Part shown: positions 26,779-35,718 of the stretch, piece by piece
Numbering within the stretch: position 1 is the stretch's first letter
How the letters are laid out: the number at the start of each line of letters is the position of its first letter
From: Yeosuana marina
GTDB lineage: Bacteria; Bacteroidota; Bacteroidia; Flavobacteriales; Flavobacteriaceae
DNA: 64,000 nucleotides
Reading direction: 5' to 3'
Assembly: GCF_011762485.1 (NCBI RefSeq)
Contig: NZ_JAAKGI010000003.1
Location: 62,001-126,000, forward strand
The notes under the pieces: model-generated
What the model saw: the letters and a program-made list of their open reading frames with translations, nothing else
What the model was told of the DNA's origin: nothing
The model's database searches: none
Made by a program: the position numbers and the translations under genes

Positions 26779-28008
26779 ATGAACTTCATTGATTTGTTTT
26801 CTGGTGCTGGAGGTCTTTCCGAAGGATTCATTAAAGCAGGGTTTAATCCCGTAGCTCATGTTGAAATTGATGAAAATGCATGTAAAACTCTTGAAACAAG
26901 AGTGACTTTTCATAAGTTAAAGGAAGAAGGGAAAATAAATAATTATTATGACTACTTAAAAGGAAGTATTTCAAGAGATACTTTTATTAAAAAATTTGGG
27001 GATGCAAAACTTTCCGATACAGTTATTAATAAAAGTATTGGAGGGGAAAATAACAGCCAGATTTTTAAACTAATTAATGAATTATCTGGAAATTCTGAAA
27101 TTGATTTAATTGTAGGCGGACCGCCTTGTCAAGCATATTCATTAGTGGGTCGTTCCAGAGATAAAGATCGAATGAAAAAAGACCCAAGAAATCACCTTTA
27201 CAAAGAATATGCAAAATTTTTAGCTGAATACAAACCAAAGGTTTTTGTTTTTGAAAATGTTCTTGGATTAATAACTGCAAATAACGGTGGTTACTTTGAG
27301 GATATGAAAGATCATTTTAGAAGTATTGGTTACCAAGTAGAATTCGATATACTTAATTCTTCTGAATATGGAGTGTTGCAAAATAGAAAGAGAATTATTC
27401 TAATAGGATGGAGAAAAGAATTTAAATTTTCATATCCAAAATTTACTACTAAGCCTAATACATGGAGTGTTAATTATTTGCTCAAAGACTTAAAAAAATT
27501 AAAGCCAGGAGAGCAAAATAATTTAACTGAATATGTGACAGATACCAACGAATATCTTAAAAAGTTTGATTTAAGAAATGGTGTGGATTTTGTGACACAA
27601 CATATTGCGAGACCTCATAATAATAGGGATTTAGAAATTTATAAAATAGCCATTAATAAATTTGAAAAAGGAGAAAGATTAAAATATCCTGACTTACCAG
27701 AAAGATTAAAAACTCACAATAACCAAAAATCATTTGTTGACAGGTTTAAGGTAGTTGATGGTAATGGTTTATCTCATACTATGGTAGCCCATATAGCGAA
27801 AGACGGTCATCATTATATTTATCCAGATAAAAAACAAGTTAGGTCATTATCTGTAAGAGAAGCAGCTAGAATTCAATCGTTTCCTGATGATTTCTTTTTT
27901 GAAGGAGGTAGAACAGCAGCTTTTAAACAGATCGGTAACGCAGTTCCACCATTAATGGCTAATGAAATAGCAATTTCAATTAAAGATAAACTTAAAGTAA
28001 ATGATTGA
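26779..28008 (+). CDS. DNA (cytosine-5-)-methyltransferase
   Basis: This 409-residue enzyme has the ordered C5-methyltransferase motifs: FIDLFSGAGGLSEGF (residues 3-17, SAM binding), the catalytic GGPPCQ with Cys117, FENV at 158-161, EYGVLQNRKRIILIG and RSLSVREAARIQSFPDDF, and the terminal QIGNAVPPLMANEIA. The frame is open upstream with a TTG at 26755, but the ATG at 26779 places the family start correctly. Its 3' end overlaps the next gene by 8 bp, indicating a tight operon. The recognition sequence is unknown. The usual partner, a restriction endonuclease, is not visible. Confidence 0.95.
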   Translation: MNFIDLFSGAGGLSEGFIKAGFNPVAHVEIDENACKTLETRVTFHKLKEEGKINNYYDYLKGSISRDTFIKKFGDAKLSDTVINKSIGGENNSQIFKLINELSGNSEIDLIVGGPPCQAYSLVGRSRDKDRMKKDPRNHLYKEYAKFLAEYKPKVFVFENVLGLITANNGGYFEDMKDHFRSIGYQVEFDILNSSEYGVLQNRKRIILIGWRKEFKFSYPKFTTKPNTWSVNYLLKDLKKLKPGEQNNLTEYVTDTNEYLKKFDLRNGVDFVTQHIARPHNNRDLEIYKIAINKFEKGERLKYPDLPERLKTHNNQKSFVDRFKVVDGNGLSHTMVAHIAKDGHHYIYPDKKQVRSLSVREAARIQSFPDDFFFEGGRTAAFKQIGNAVPPLMANEIAISIKDKLKVND

Positions 28009-30223
28009 CGAATTAAAAGAAAAGCATTTTAATCCTAAAGCACATATATTAACTCTTTTAGGTGAAGAACTTATAAAGAATCCCGTAATGGCCATATATG
28101 AGTTAGTGAAAAATAGTTATGATGCTGATTCTAAAAAAGTTGATGTTTATTTTAGGGATGTTGAGAACGTTGAAAATGCTTCAATTATTATTGAAGATGA
28201 TGGCATAGGAATGACATCAGAAATTGTTGAAGATGTATGGCTCGAACCTGGATCAGATTTTAGAAAACCAGTTGATTTAAATGGTGAAAGGCAAATTATT
28301 AAATCACCTATTTATAAAAGAATACCAATGGGTGAAAAAGGGGTTGGCAGATTTGCAGTACATAAATTAGGCACCAAAATATTACTAATATCTCGTCCAT
28401 TGATTTTAAAATATAACGATGATGAAACTGAGTTAATCAGTAAAGAATTAGCAGATTATGAAATAGAACTTTATATAAATTGGAAGGACTTTAATCAATC
28501 TAAACATCTTTCGGATATACCTGTGAAATGGAAGCTAAGAAAGAATATTGAAGAATTTAGATTCAAAAGGGAAAGTGGTACATATATTCATTTAAGTGGC
28601 TTAAAAGAGAGTTGGACAAAAGGCATGGCGAGAAGTTTAAAGGGGCAAACCCTATCAATGTTGTCTCCTAAAATTGAAGAAAAGAGTTTTAAGATAAACT
28701 TGAATTTTGATAATCAATGGTTGATAGACTTTCCAACAGCAACAAAAATTCTTGACGAAGCTCCTTATAAGGTTACAGCTCATATTGATACTAATTTTAA
28801 TTTAACCTTTGAATATAGTTTCGCTTTAAAAAACAAGCCAGATTTAGGAACTCGAGAAATAAAAGGTAATAGTAAATACGATAAAAATATTAAGGGCCTA
28901 ATAAAACCAGATATTAGAGAAGAATTAGAACGAAAAGAATATAGCAAAGAAAAAATCGACTTTTTGCTAAATGAGTATGATTCAAGCGAGAAAGTTCTTC
29001 CTTTTGGTGATTTGTTTTTTGAATTTTACTCTTATGATCTTGACTCTATTTCCCTCAAAGATTATTCAGATAGCCCAGATATAATAAAAAAAATACTTAA
29101 AGAAAATTCTGGAGTTAAAGTTTATAAAGGTGATATGAGGGTTTTTGATTATGGTGAAAAAGGCGACGATTGGCTTGGATTTGATTTAAAAAGAATAAAT
29201 AATAAAGAATGGTTTTCTAACAATCAAATTATTGGATATATCTATTTGGATCCTCAAAATTCTTCCGCTTTAGTCGAAAAAACAAATAGAGAAGGTTTTG
29301 TTGAAAATGAAGCATTTAGTATGTTTCGGTTAGTCATTGACTATGTCTTAAATGAAATCAAAAACGAAAGATTAAAAGATAGAACTAAATGGTTAAATGC
29401 AAATAAAAAATCTTCTAAAAATCTTTTCGAGAATAAAGTAAGTAAATTTAAAAGTATTCTTGATAATACTGATTTAAATAATGAAGAGAAGAAGAAACAA
29501 CTACTTGAAGAAGCTGAAAATATTGAGAAAAAATATGAGGAGGACAAAAAAATTCTTTTAATACCTGCTGGAGTTGGTATGACAGCTTCAGTTGCGCTTC
29601 ATGAAATAGAAAAATTAGTACCAAGAATGGAAGAAACTGTTAAAACCAATCCTTTAAAATTGGATGTAATTACTAATCAAGTTGATGAATTAAAGCAGTA
29701 TACAGAAGGTATTATTTCAGTTTTACGAAAAGGTGGTGATAAAGAAATTAATTTACATGATGCAACTAATAGAGCTTTTAACAATTATAAAACTAAATTT
29801 TTAGATCGTAAGATTAACTATAAAATTGATATAGAAAAGAATATTAAAAGTATAGTTTGTGATAAAAGATTTTATATCACAATGCTTATGAATATTTTAG
29901 ACAATAGTATTTACTGGCTTGATACAATTTACAAAGAAGATAAAATGATTTACTTCAAAGCTTTAAAGATTGAGAGTGGCACAGCTATAATAATAGCGGA
30001 TAATGGTCCAGGTTTTAAAGATGATATCTCTGAATTAATTCAACCTTTTTTCTCTAGAAAATCTGATGGAATTGGGATTGGTTTATATTTAGTTGATACG
30101 ATTATGCTTAAATATGGCAAATTTGATATAATAATTGATAATTCAGAATTAGAAAGCTATAATGTTCCTAAAGAATATGATGGAGCTGCTGTAAAATTAA
30201 TATTTAGTAAAAATCAAGAATAA
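28001..30223 (+). CDS. protein with two GHKL ATPase modules (MORC-like + histidine-kinase-like)
   Basis: This 740-residue protein has two Bergerat-fold modules. The first has YELVKNSYDAD (Glu34, Asn38, Asp41), EDDGIGM (66-71) and GEKGVGR (111-117). This pattern resembles Hsp90/MORC/paraMORC ATPases. The second, at the C-terminus, looks like a histidine kinase: ASVALHEIEKLVPRMEE (H-box-like), NILDNSIYWLD, IADNGPGF and GIGIGLYLVD. A Lys/Glu-rich helical linker (about 465-520) joins the two. Published work (Iyer, Abhiman and Aravind 2008) linked prokaryotic MORC and paraMORC ATPases to restriction-modification loci. Here the next gene has a receiver domain, overlapping by one base, so phosphorelay is plausible (inference). 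Confidence 0.85.
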   Translation: MIDELKEKHFNPKAHILTLLGEELIKNPVMAIYELVKNSYDADSKKVDVYFRDVENVENASIIIEDDGIGMTSEIVEDVWLEPGSDFRKPVDLNGERQIIKSPIYKRIPMGEKGVGRFAVHKLGTKILLISRPLILKYNDDETELISKELADYEIELYINWKDFNQSKHLSDIPVKWKLRKNIEEFRFKRESGTYIHLSGLKESWTKGMARSLKGQTLSMLSPKIEEKSFKINLNFDNQWLIDFPTATKILDEAPYKVTAHIDTNFNLTFEYSFALKNKPDLGTREIKGNSKYDKNIKGLIKPDIREELERKEYSKEKIDFLLNEYDSSEKVLPFGDLFFEFYSYDLDSISLKDYSDSPDIIKKILKENSGVKVYKGDMRVFDYGEKGDDWLGFDLKRINNKEWFSNNQIIGYIYLDPQNSSALVEKTNREGFVENEAFSMFRLVIDYVLNEIKNERLKDRTKWLNANKKSSKNLFENKVSKFKSILDNTDLNNEEKKKQLLEEAENIEKKYEEDKKILLIPAGVGMTASVALHEIEKLVPRMEETVKTNPLKLDVITNQVDELKQYTEGIISVLRKGGDKEINLHDATNRAFNNYKTKFLDRKINYKIDIEKNIKSIVCDKRFYITMLMNILDNSIYWLDTIYKEDKMIYFKALKIESGTAIIIADNGPGFKDDISELIQPFFSRKSDGIGIGLYLVDTIMLKYGKFDIIIDNSELESYNVPKEYDGAAVKLIFSKNQE

Positions 30224-31494
30224 TGAAATACTTTGAGCCAAGTATTGTCATAATAGATGACCATAAAGAAGAAATTGAAGATATTTTGAATCATTATGTT
30301 GAGGGAGGAATTGGGTGTAAATTGTATAATCCTGATTATGTTGATGGAGATGATATGCCAGAGTGTCCCTTTTCAGATGTAAATTTAATTTTCCTTGATT
30401 TATACTATTCTGGTAAGTTTGATGCGGAACAATGTTCAAACTGGATTAGAGCAGTTATTAAAGACAAATCATTTTATGTTTTGGTTTTATGGACTAAAGA
30501 TGTTAGTAAATCTCAAGAGGTTTTAGATATATTAACAGTACATAATAGAATACCATTTATTCATTTAGTTAAGAGTAAAACAGATTATCACATAAAAGGT
30601 GATAAAAAGTATGATTTTAGTAAGTTATTATTTGAGATTGATTCTGAAATTGAAGCTACTCCGGCATTAGAAGAAATTCAATTATGGAAAAAAAGTGTCA
30701 AAAGTTCAGCAAATGAGGTTATTGGGAATATTACTAAAACACAAGATCAAATAATCAGTAAGCTCAAAAAAATAATTATTGCACATGGAGGCGATTCTAT
30801 AAAAATGAGTGGTGATAATAATAAAAAAAGAATGATGCTATTTGATGCTTTAGATACTGTTTTAATTTCAAACACTAAAATGCATGTTAATGATAAAATT
30901 TCTGAAATTAATATTAAGGGACTATATGATTTAACTAGTGTCCAAAGTCCCATAATTGATAAAGAGTTAAATAGCTGGTTCCACTTTAAACTTCAAAAAG
31001 AGTTAGTCCATGATTTGATATATCCAGGAATAATTTCTGAATTTAAGGAAAATGAATGGTGTGAAATGTATTCTATTCATGATGACGAAATTGTAAATAA
31101 GTATTTAAGTAATCAAAAAGGTGAGAATATAAAAATATCAAAAATAGTACTGCTTTTATCGCGTCCATGCGATATTGCCCAAAATAAATTTGGTAAAAAT
31201 TTAAAATTATTAAGTGGACTTAAAATATCAAATCCTAAAAGAAATAATAAAAATAAATTTTTAGGTAAGGATACAAAACCGGATTCAATTAAAATTTTTG
31301 ATCATTTATTTTTCAGTGATGAAGAAAATGATACTGCTTTATTATTTGATTTTAGGTATAACTTTTCAGTTCCTGAAAATATCTTTAAGTCGGAGTTTGA
31401 TAACCTTAAGGTGTTTAACAAAGAACTATTGTCTGAAATGCAAGTAGAATATAGTAGTTATTCAAGTAGGTTAGGTATTACTCAAGTGATTTAA
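30223..31494 (+). CDS. receiver-domain protein with unknown C-terminal half
   Basis: This 423-residue protein begins with a response-regulator receiver domain: IVIIDDHKEE (Asp12, Asp13), LIFLDLYYSG (phosphoacceptor Asp59), VLWTKD and FIHLVKSK (conserved Lys). The C-terminal part (about 150-423) matches no DNA-binding domain I know. It contains HDLIYPGIISEFKENEWCEM and IVLLLSRPCDIAQNKFGKNL, the latter with a conserved-looking Cys. It may be the effector controlled by the double-GHKL protein. The start overlaps the previous stop (TAATG). It is convergent with the XRE gene 87 bp away. Confidence 0.8.
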   Translation: MKYFEPSIVIIDDHKEEIEDILNHYVEGGIGCKLYNPDYVDGDDMPECPFSDVNLIFLDLYYSGKFDAEQCSNWIRAVIKDKSFYVLVLWTKDVSKSQEVLDILTVHNRIPFIHLVKSKTDYHIKGDKKYDFSKLLFEIDSEIEATPALEEIQLWKKSVKSSANEVIGNITKTQDQIISKLKKIIIAHGGDSIKMSGDNNKKRMMLFDALDTVLISNTKMHVNDKISEINIKGLYDLTSVQSPIIDKELNSWFHFKLQKELVHDLIYPGIISEFKENEWCEMYSIHDDEIVNKYLSNQKGENIKISKIVLLLSRPCDIAQNKFGKNLKLLSGLKISNPKRNNKNKFLGKDTKPDSIKIFDHLFFSDEENDTALLFDFRYNFSVPENIFKSEFDNLKVFNKELLSEMQVEYSSYSSRLGITQVI

Positions 31495-31581
31495 TAAATT
31501 AATACTCTTTTGTGTATCAACTTGTGTAACCTTTATTTTTGTCAAGAAAAACTCAAAAATTACTATCAGGAGTAAAATATG

Positions 31582-31830
31582 TCAATCAAATATCTTGTCA
31601 TCAAAGAATTCTTTGATTGAAATTTCAATCATATCACAAAATTTTTTGATAGTATAGATGGTTATCCCTCTTTTATTGGAAGTACTTTCCCAACGATTTA
31701 TAATCTGTCTATCAATATCATGTAATTTGGCAAAGTCAGACTGTGAAAGTCCAGTTTTCATCCTTAAAAACTTTACCCTCTCAGCTATTTTGTTTTTTAA
31801 AATAATACCCCTTTTATCTAACTCTGACAT
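31582..31830 (-). CDS. XRE-family transcriptional regulator
   Basis: This 82-residue protein is mainly one helix-turn-helix of the Cro/C1 type: ERVKFLRMKTGLSQSDFAKL, then DIDRQIINRWES, then YTIKKFCDMIEISIKEFF. It resembles small controller proteins found beside restriction-modification genes. It is convergent with the methyltransferase operon. The palindromic site at 31861-31882 upstream of its start suggests autoregulation. Confidence 0.85.
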   Translation of the reverse strand: MSELDKRGIILKNKIAERVKFLRMKTGLSQSDFAKLHDIDRQIINRWESTSNKRGITIYTIKKFCDMIEISIKEFFDDKIFD

Positions 31831-31860
31831 CCTGCAATGTTGTTAAATTTTCAAAAAATA

Positions 31861-31882
31861 TTGTAATCCATTTGGATTACAA
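31861..31882. promoter_or_regulatory. perfect 22-bp palindrome, likely XRE operator
   Basis: TTGTAATCCA (31861-31870), two T, then TGGATTACAA (31873-31882). It lies 31-52 bp upstream of the XRE start codon and just upstream of a plus-strand promoter at 31890-31920, so one bound dimer could control both directions. Confidence 0.7.
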
Positions 31883-31889
31883 TTCGCAA

Positions 31890-31920
31890 TTGCATATATT
31901 CGTAATTAGTATTAATTTTG
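31890..31920 (+). promoter_or_regulatory. plus-strand promoter in front of the structured RNA
   Basis: TTG at 31890-31892 and TAATTTTG at 31913-31920, separated by 20 bp, fit the Bacteroidota -33/-7 consensus. Transcription would start near 31925. Confidence 0.6.
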
Positions 31921-31924
31921 CGAT

Positions 31925-32095
31925 TCTTCAAATAAAATATTGAAGCATTCGCTTTGAGTCTCGCACTAGAAAACTGGTAATTTTAAAGGAACGAGATGAT
32001 AAGTAAGATGCTCACGTCTATGGGCGTGGGCTCACTTATTGTTCCTTGGTATACCAGTACCGCTAGTGCAGTAAGCTGAGTTCCGCGCCTTTTTT
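31925..32095 (+). ncRNA. candidate structured small RNA of about 170 nt
   Basis: Downstream of a good promoter, the plus strand folds into a small 5' hairpin (CTTCAA 31926-31931 with TTGAAG 31940-31945) and a long nested structure. In the nested structure GCACTAG (31963-31969) pairs with 32063-32069, ACTGGTA (31973-31979) with 32052-32058, AAGGAAC (31986-31992) with 32041-32047, ATAAGT (31999-32004) with 32034-32039, and GCTCACGTC (32010-32018) with GGCGTGGGC (32023-32031) around a TATG loop. The apical stem needs two U-G pairs that exist only in plus-strand RNA. It ends in a run of six T. No open frame fits. I do not recognise the RNA class. Confidence 0.55.
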
Positions 32096-32099
32096 GTGT

Positions 32100-32480
32100 C
32101 TATACATTGAGGGTTCTACTTAGCATATTCTTAGCGTTGTTTTTTTGTTTTTTTATAGGCGTTGCAAACAGTGGTTTTAAACTAAAAACATGATGCAATA
32201 CGGGTTTTGTATGATAAATCGAAATAGTTTGTTTCAGCATGGTACCATGTTGGAGCATACGGTGTTTGATATTCTGTTTAGTAAAAAACCCAAGAACCCT
32301 ATATAATAGGCCTTTTGTTATGGGCTTACCTTGACCTTTGTTTCCGGATGTTGTTTTACTTCCTATTCCCATAACTGACGCATGATTCATTTTAATTGTA
32401 TCCGGACAAATTTCCTTTAAAAGCCTAGTATCATAGTGCTTCCCGGACTTTCTATGCCCTATTTTAAATAGAGTTAATAG
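32100..32480 (-). other. unassigned open frame, 127 codons, possible gene remnant
   Basis: The frame is free of stops from 32480 down to the TAG/TAA near 32100. It includes an ATG at 32390 (96 residues, MNHASVMGIGSKTTSGNKGQ) and 30 in-frame codons before it (ICPDTIK, GHRKSGKHYDTRLL). In DNA this AT-rich, 127 open codons are unlikely by chance, and the residue mix looks protein-like. There is no start codon for the longer reading, so it may be a truncated gene. I recognise no family. It lies between the small RNA and the second SusC gene. Confidence 0.3.
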
Positions 32481-32563
32481 TTAAGGGCGTGGATAGATGA
32501 TTTGAAAAACCAACTAAATAACACCTTTGCCTATGCCTTAAAAACAAATATAAATACTAAAAA

Positions 32564-32600
32564 AACCTCCTAAAACTTTTGCACAGTCTTGTAGGAGGTT
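32564..32600 (+). promoter_or_regulatory. leader hairpin before the second SusC gene
   Basis: AACCTCCTA (32564-32572) pairs perfectly with TAGGAGGTT (32592-32600) around a 19-base loop. It lies 38 bp before the SusC start codon and is not followed by a T run, so control of the leader is more likely than termination. Confidence 0.4.
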
Positions 32601-32638
32601 CTAATAAACAAAAATATGTCTAATACTAATTCAAAATT

Positions 32639-35600
32639 ATGAAAAATAATCCAATATATAGGGGTAGGATTGTCCTATTCTGTGTTATCCAAATCTTTAG
32701 TGTCTCATTATATGCCCATAGCTTAGCTAATATTGAGATGTTATATGCCAACACACATGTTGTTGGTTTAATGCAACAGTCCCAGATTCATGGGAAAATC
32801 ACTGATAGTAATGGGGTGCCCCTAGCAGGAGTGTCCATTATAGTTAAAGGAACTCAGAGAGGAACGACCTCCGATTTTAATGGTGGGTATACTATAAATG
32901 TTAATAATAACCAGGTGTTGGTGTTCTCCTTTGTCGGTTTTAAAACTCAAGAAATTCCTATACATAGTCGTAATGAGTTAAATGTCATCATGGAACCAGA
33001 GGTCATGTCCTTGGATACCGTAGAGATCAACGCAGGATATTATAGGGTGAAAGACAGGGAACGTACAGGGAGTATTGCTAAGATAGAATCAAAAACTATT
33101 GAGAAACAACCCGTTAACAACCCATTGGCAGCGATGCAAGGACACCTGCCGGGAGTGAATGTTGTCCAAACTACAGGTGTGCCAGGTGGGGGTTATAACA
33201 TTGAGATTAGAGGGAAGAATTTTATAAATAGTGGAACTGATCCGTTATACATCGTTGATGGGGTGCCTTTTGGATCTCAGTCCTTGGGGGCTGTCGATAT
33301 ATCAGTTGGAATTAATGGGGCTAACATTAGTCCGTTGAATGCCATTAATCCCAATGATATAAAGAGCATAGAAGTTCTTAAAGATGCTGATGCCACAGCA
33401 ATATATGGTTCTAGAGCAGCCAATGGTGTAGTGCTAATTACGACTAAAAAAGGTGAAATAGGTAAAACTCAGTTTAAACTTAATATGAGTAGTTCTTTGG
33501 GACAGGTGTCTCACTTCTTAGACTTAATGAATACCGAGCAGTATTTAGAACTTAGGAGGGAAGGGATTGTTAATGACGGTTTTGGGGCATTTTTGGAAAA
33601 TCCAGCGTTTGATTTTGTATGGCCAGATTTAAAAACGTGGGATCAAAACCGTTATACCGATTGGCAAAAAGAATTAATAGGAGGCACGGCCTATAGAAAT
33701 AATGTCCAACTCTCAGTCTCTGGTGGAAGTGCTCAAACTCAATTTTTGATTAGTGGTGCGCATCAAAAAGAAACGACTGTATTTCCTGGTGATTCCAACT
33801 ATAAGAAAACTTCATTTCATAATACTATCAGCCATCGCTCCGATGATGACCGTTTTAAAATAAATTTGTCCACTATTTATACTTTGGAGCATAACAAAAT
33901 GCCCCGAACAGATTTAACAGGAAAGGCCTATGTCTTATTACCAAATGCACCTGCATTGTATGATGAAGAAGGACAATTAAATTGGGAAAACAACACCTTT
34001 GATAACCCATTAGCATCTTTACAAGAAGATTACAAAGTAAATATTAATACCCTTATTGCAAATGCAAGTTTGTCTTATGAATTACTAAACAATTTAGAAC
34101 TAAAAACAAATTTGGGCTATAATAATTATAGATTGGAATCTTATAGAATATTACCAAGTACTGCAAGGAATCCAGAATTTGAGTTTACGCCTGAAAATTA
34201 TTCATCCATAACCACTAACAATTCTAAAAGGTCCTCTTGGATTGCAGAACCACAAATTCATTTGGAACAACATTGGGGGGATATTAATTTGAGTGTATTA
34301 GTAGGTACCACATTTCAAAGTGAGTCTGCGGAACAATTAGTTATAAAAGGTACTGGGTTCCCAAACAATAACTTGATTTTAAACTTATCCGCAGCAAAAA
34401 CTCTTGAGGTGAGACAAGATAGTGATAGTGACTATAATTACCATGCCGTTTTTGGTCGTATAAATTTAGATTGGAAAAATAAATTCTTTTTTAACCTGAC
34501 AGGACGAAGAGATGGTTCGTCCCGTTTTGGTTCTGGTAGACAATTTGGGAATTTTGGAGCTTTAGGAGCTGCATGGCTTTTTTCAGAAGAGTCTTTTTTA
34601 AGTGATAATACCTTTTTAAGTTTTGGAAAATTAAGAGGTAGTTATGGTGCAACAGGAAGTGATAATATAGGTGATTATAAGTATTTGGATACTTATGGCA
34701 TCACGGGTTTTGAATACAACGGAACCAATACTTTAGAACCTACTGGGATCTTCAACCCTTTATTTGGATGGGAAGTTAACAAAAAACTGGAACTGGCCTT
34801 AGAGCTTGGTTTTTTTAATGATAGAATTCAGATAAATACAGCTTGGTACCAAAATAGATCCTCAAACCAACTCATAGGTATTCCGTTGGCTAATACCACC
34901 GGTTTTACAGAACTCACTGGAAATTTTGATGCCACGGTTGAAAACACAGGTCTTGAGATTAATTTGCATACCAGCAACATTCAAACAGACCATATCCAAT
35001 GGACGACTGCGTTTAATATAAGCTTACCCAAGAATAGATTAGTGAGTTTTCCAGATTTGGAAACATCAACATTTGCAAATACATACGTGATCGGACAACC
35101 TTTAACCATTGTGAAATTATATCACGCATTGGGAGTAGATCCAGACACAGGTATCTATCAATTTGAGGATTATAATGATGATGGTTCAATAAGTAGTCCG
35201 GAAGATAGACAGTGGATTGAAGATTTCTCTCCTGAACTTTTTGGAGGTTTGGGAAATACATTAAGCTATAAAAACTTGACATTAGATGTTTTCTTTCAAT
35301 TTAAAAAGCAACGTGACTATAATAACTTAAGGGTGCAGGCAACTCCGGGCTATGGTAATAATGGACCAGTCTCACTATTGGATAGGTGGCGAGAAGTTGG
35401 GGATGCTTCATCGTTTATGCTAGCTTCTGGAGGTTTTAATGGTGGCTTAAGCACTAGTAGTAATAACCAGAGAAGAAGTAGTTCCGCAGTATCAGACGCG
35501 TCTTTCATACGTTTAAGGAATATTTCTTTAAGCTACAAGATCCCAAAGGAATTTAGCTATGGGATGGATTTAAATGTGTATTTACAAGGTCAAAATCTAT

Positions 35601-35701
35601 TCACAATTACTGGCTATGATGGTCCAGATCCCGAACAGTCGTCACAAACTATTTTGCCTCCTTTACGCCAATTTACTTTAGGTGTTCAATTGGGCTTTTA
35701 A
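32639..35701 (+). CDS. SusC/RagA family TonB-linked outer-membrane transporter
   Basis: This 1020-residue protein has an N-terminal signal region (hydrophobic 10-26) and a carboxypeptidase-regulatory-like domain at about 49-120 (HGKITDSNGVPLAGVSIIVK, SFVGFKTQEI). A TonB-box-like LDTVEINAGYY follows, then the plug (IEIRGKNFINSGTDPLYIVDG) and a barrel ending TLGVQLGF. It differs strongly from the SusC at 8739. Together with the following SusD and metalloprotease genes it forms an ICE cargo operon. The nearby protease and the divergent small-peptide genes favour a peptide substrate (inference). Confidence 0.94.
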   Translation: MKNNPIYRGRIVLFCVIQIFSVSLYAHSLANIEMLYANTHVVGLMQQSQIHGKITDSNGVPLAGVSIIVKGTQRGTTSDFNGGYTINVNNNQVLVFSFVGFKTQEIPIHSRNELNVIMEPEVMSLDTVEINAGYYRVKDRERTGSIAKIESKTIEKQPVNNPLAAMQGHLPGVNVVQTTGVPGGGYNIEIRGKNFINSGTDPLYIVDGVPFGSQSLGAVDISVGINGANISPLNAINPNDIKSIEVLKDADATAIYGSRAANGVVLITTKKGEIGKTQFKLNMSSSLGQVSHFLDLMNTEQYLELRREGIVNDGFGAFLENPAFDFVWPDLKTWDQNRYTDWQKELIGGTAYRNNVQLSVSGGSAQTQFLISGAHQKETTVFPGDSNYKKTSFHNTISHRSDDDRFKINLSTIYTLEHNKMPRTDLTGKAYVLLPNAPALYDEEGQLNWENNTFDNPLASLQEDYKVNINTLIANASLSYELLNNLELKTNLGYNNYRLESYRILPSTARNPEFEFTPENYSSITTNNSKRSSWIAEPQIHLEQHWGDINLSVLVGTTFQSESAEQLVIKGTGFPNNNLILNLSAAKTLEVRQDSDSDYNYHAVFGRINLDWKNKFFFNLTGRRDGSSRFGSGRQFGNFGALGAAWLFSEESFLSDNTFLSFGKLRGSYGATGSDNIGDYKYLDTYGITGFEYNGTNTLEPTGIFNPLFGWEVNKKLELALELGFFNDRIQINTAWYQNRSSNQLIGIPLANTTGFTELTGNFDATVENTGLEINLHTSNIQTDHIQWTTAFNISLPKNRLVSFPDLETSTFANTYVIGQPLTIVKLYHALGVDPDTGIYQFEDYNDDGSISSPEDRQWIEDFSPELFGGLGNTLSYKNLTLDVFFQFKKQRDYNNLRVQATPGYGNNGPVSLLDRWREVGDASSFMLASGGFNGGLSTSSNNQRRSSSAVSDASFIRLRNISLSYKIPKEFSYGMDLNVYLQGQNLFTITGYDGPDPEQSSQTILPPLRQFTLGVQLGF

Positions 35702-35718
35702 CTTTAAAATATTTTATT

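Noticed and set aside
31495..31581. Short-patch-repair or restriction nuclease gene expected near the methyltransferase
   Set aside because: No such frame exists between the receiver gene and the XRE gene or within 400 bp upstream of the methyltransferase.
31963..32069. Retron RNA or integron attC site as explanation for the nested hairpin
   Set aside because: No reverse transcriptase or integron integrase is near, and the arms lack the attC core sequences.
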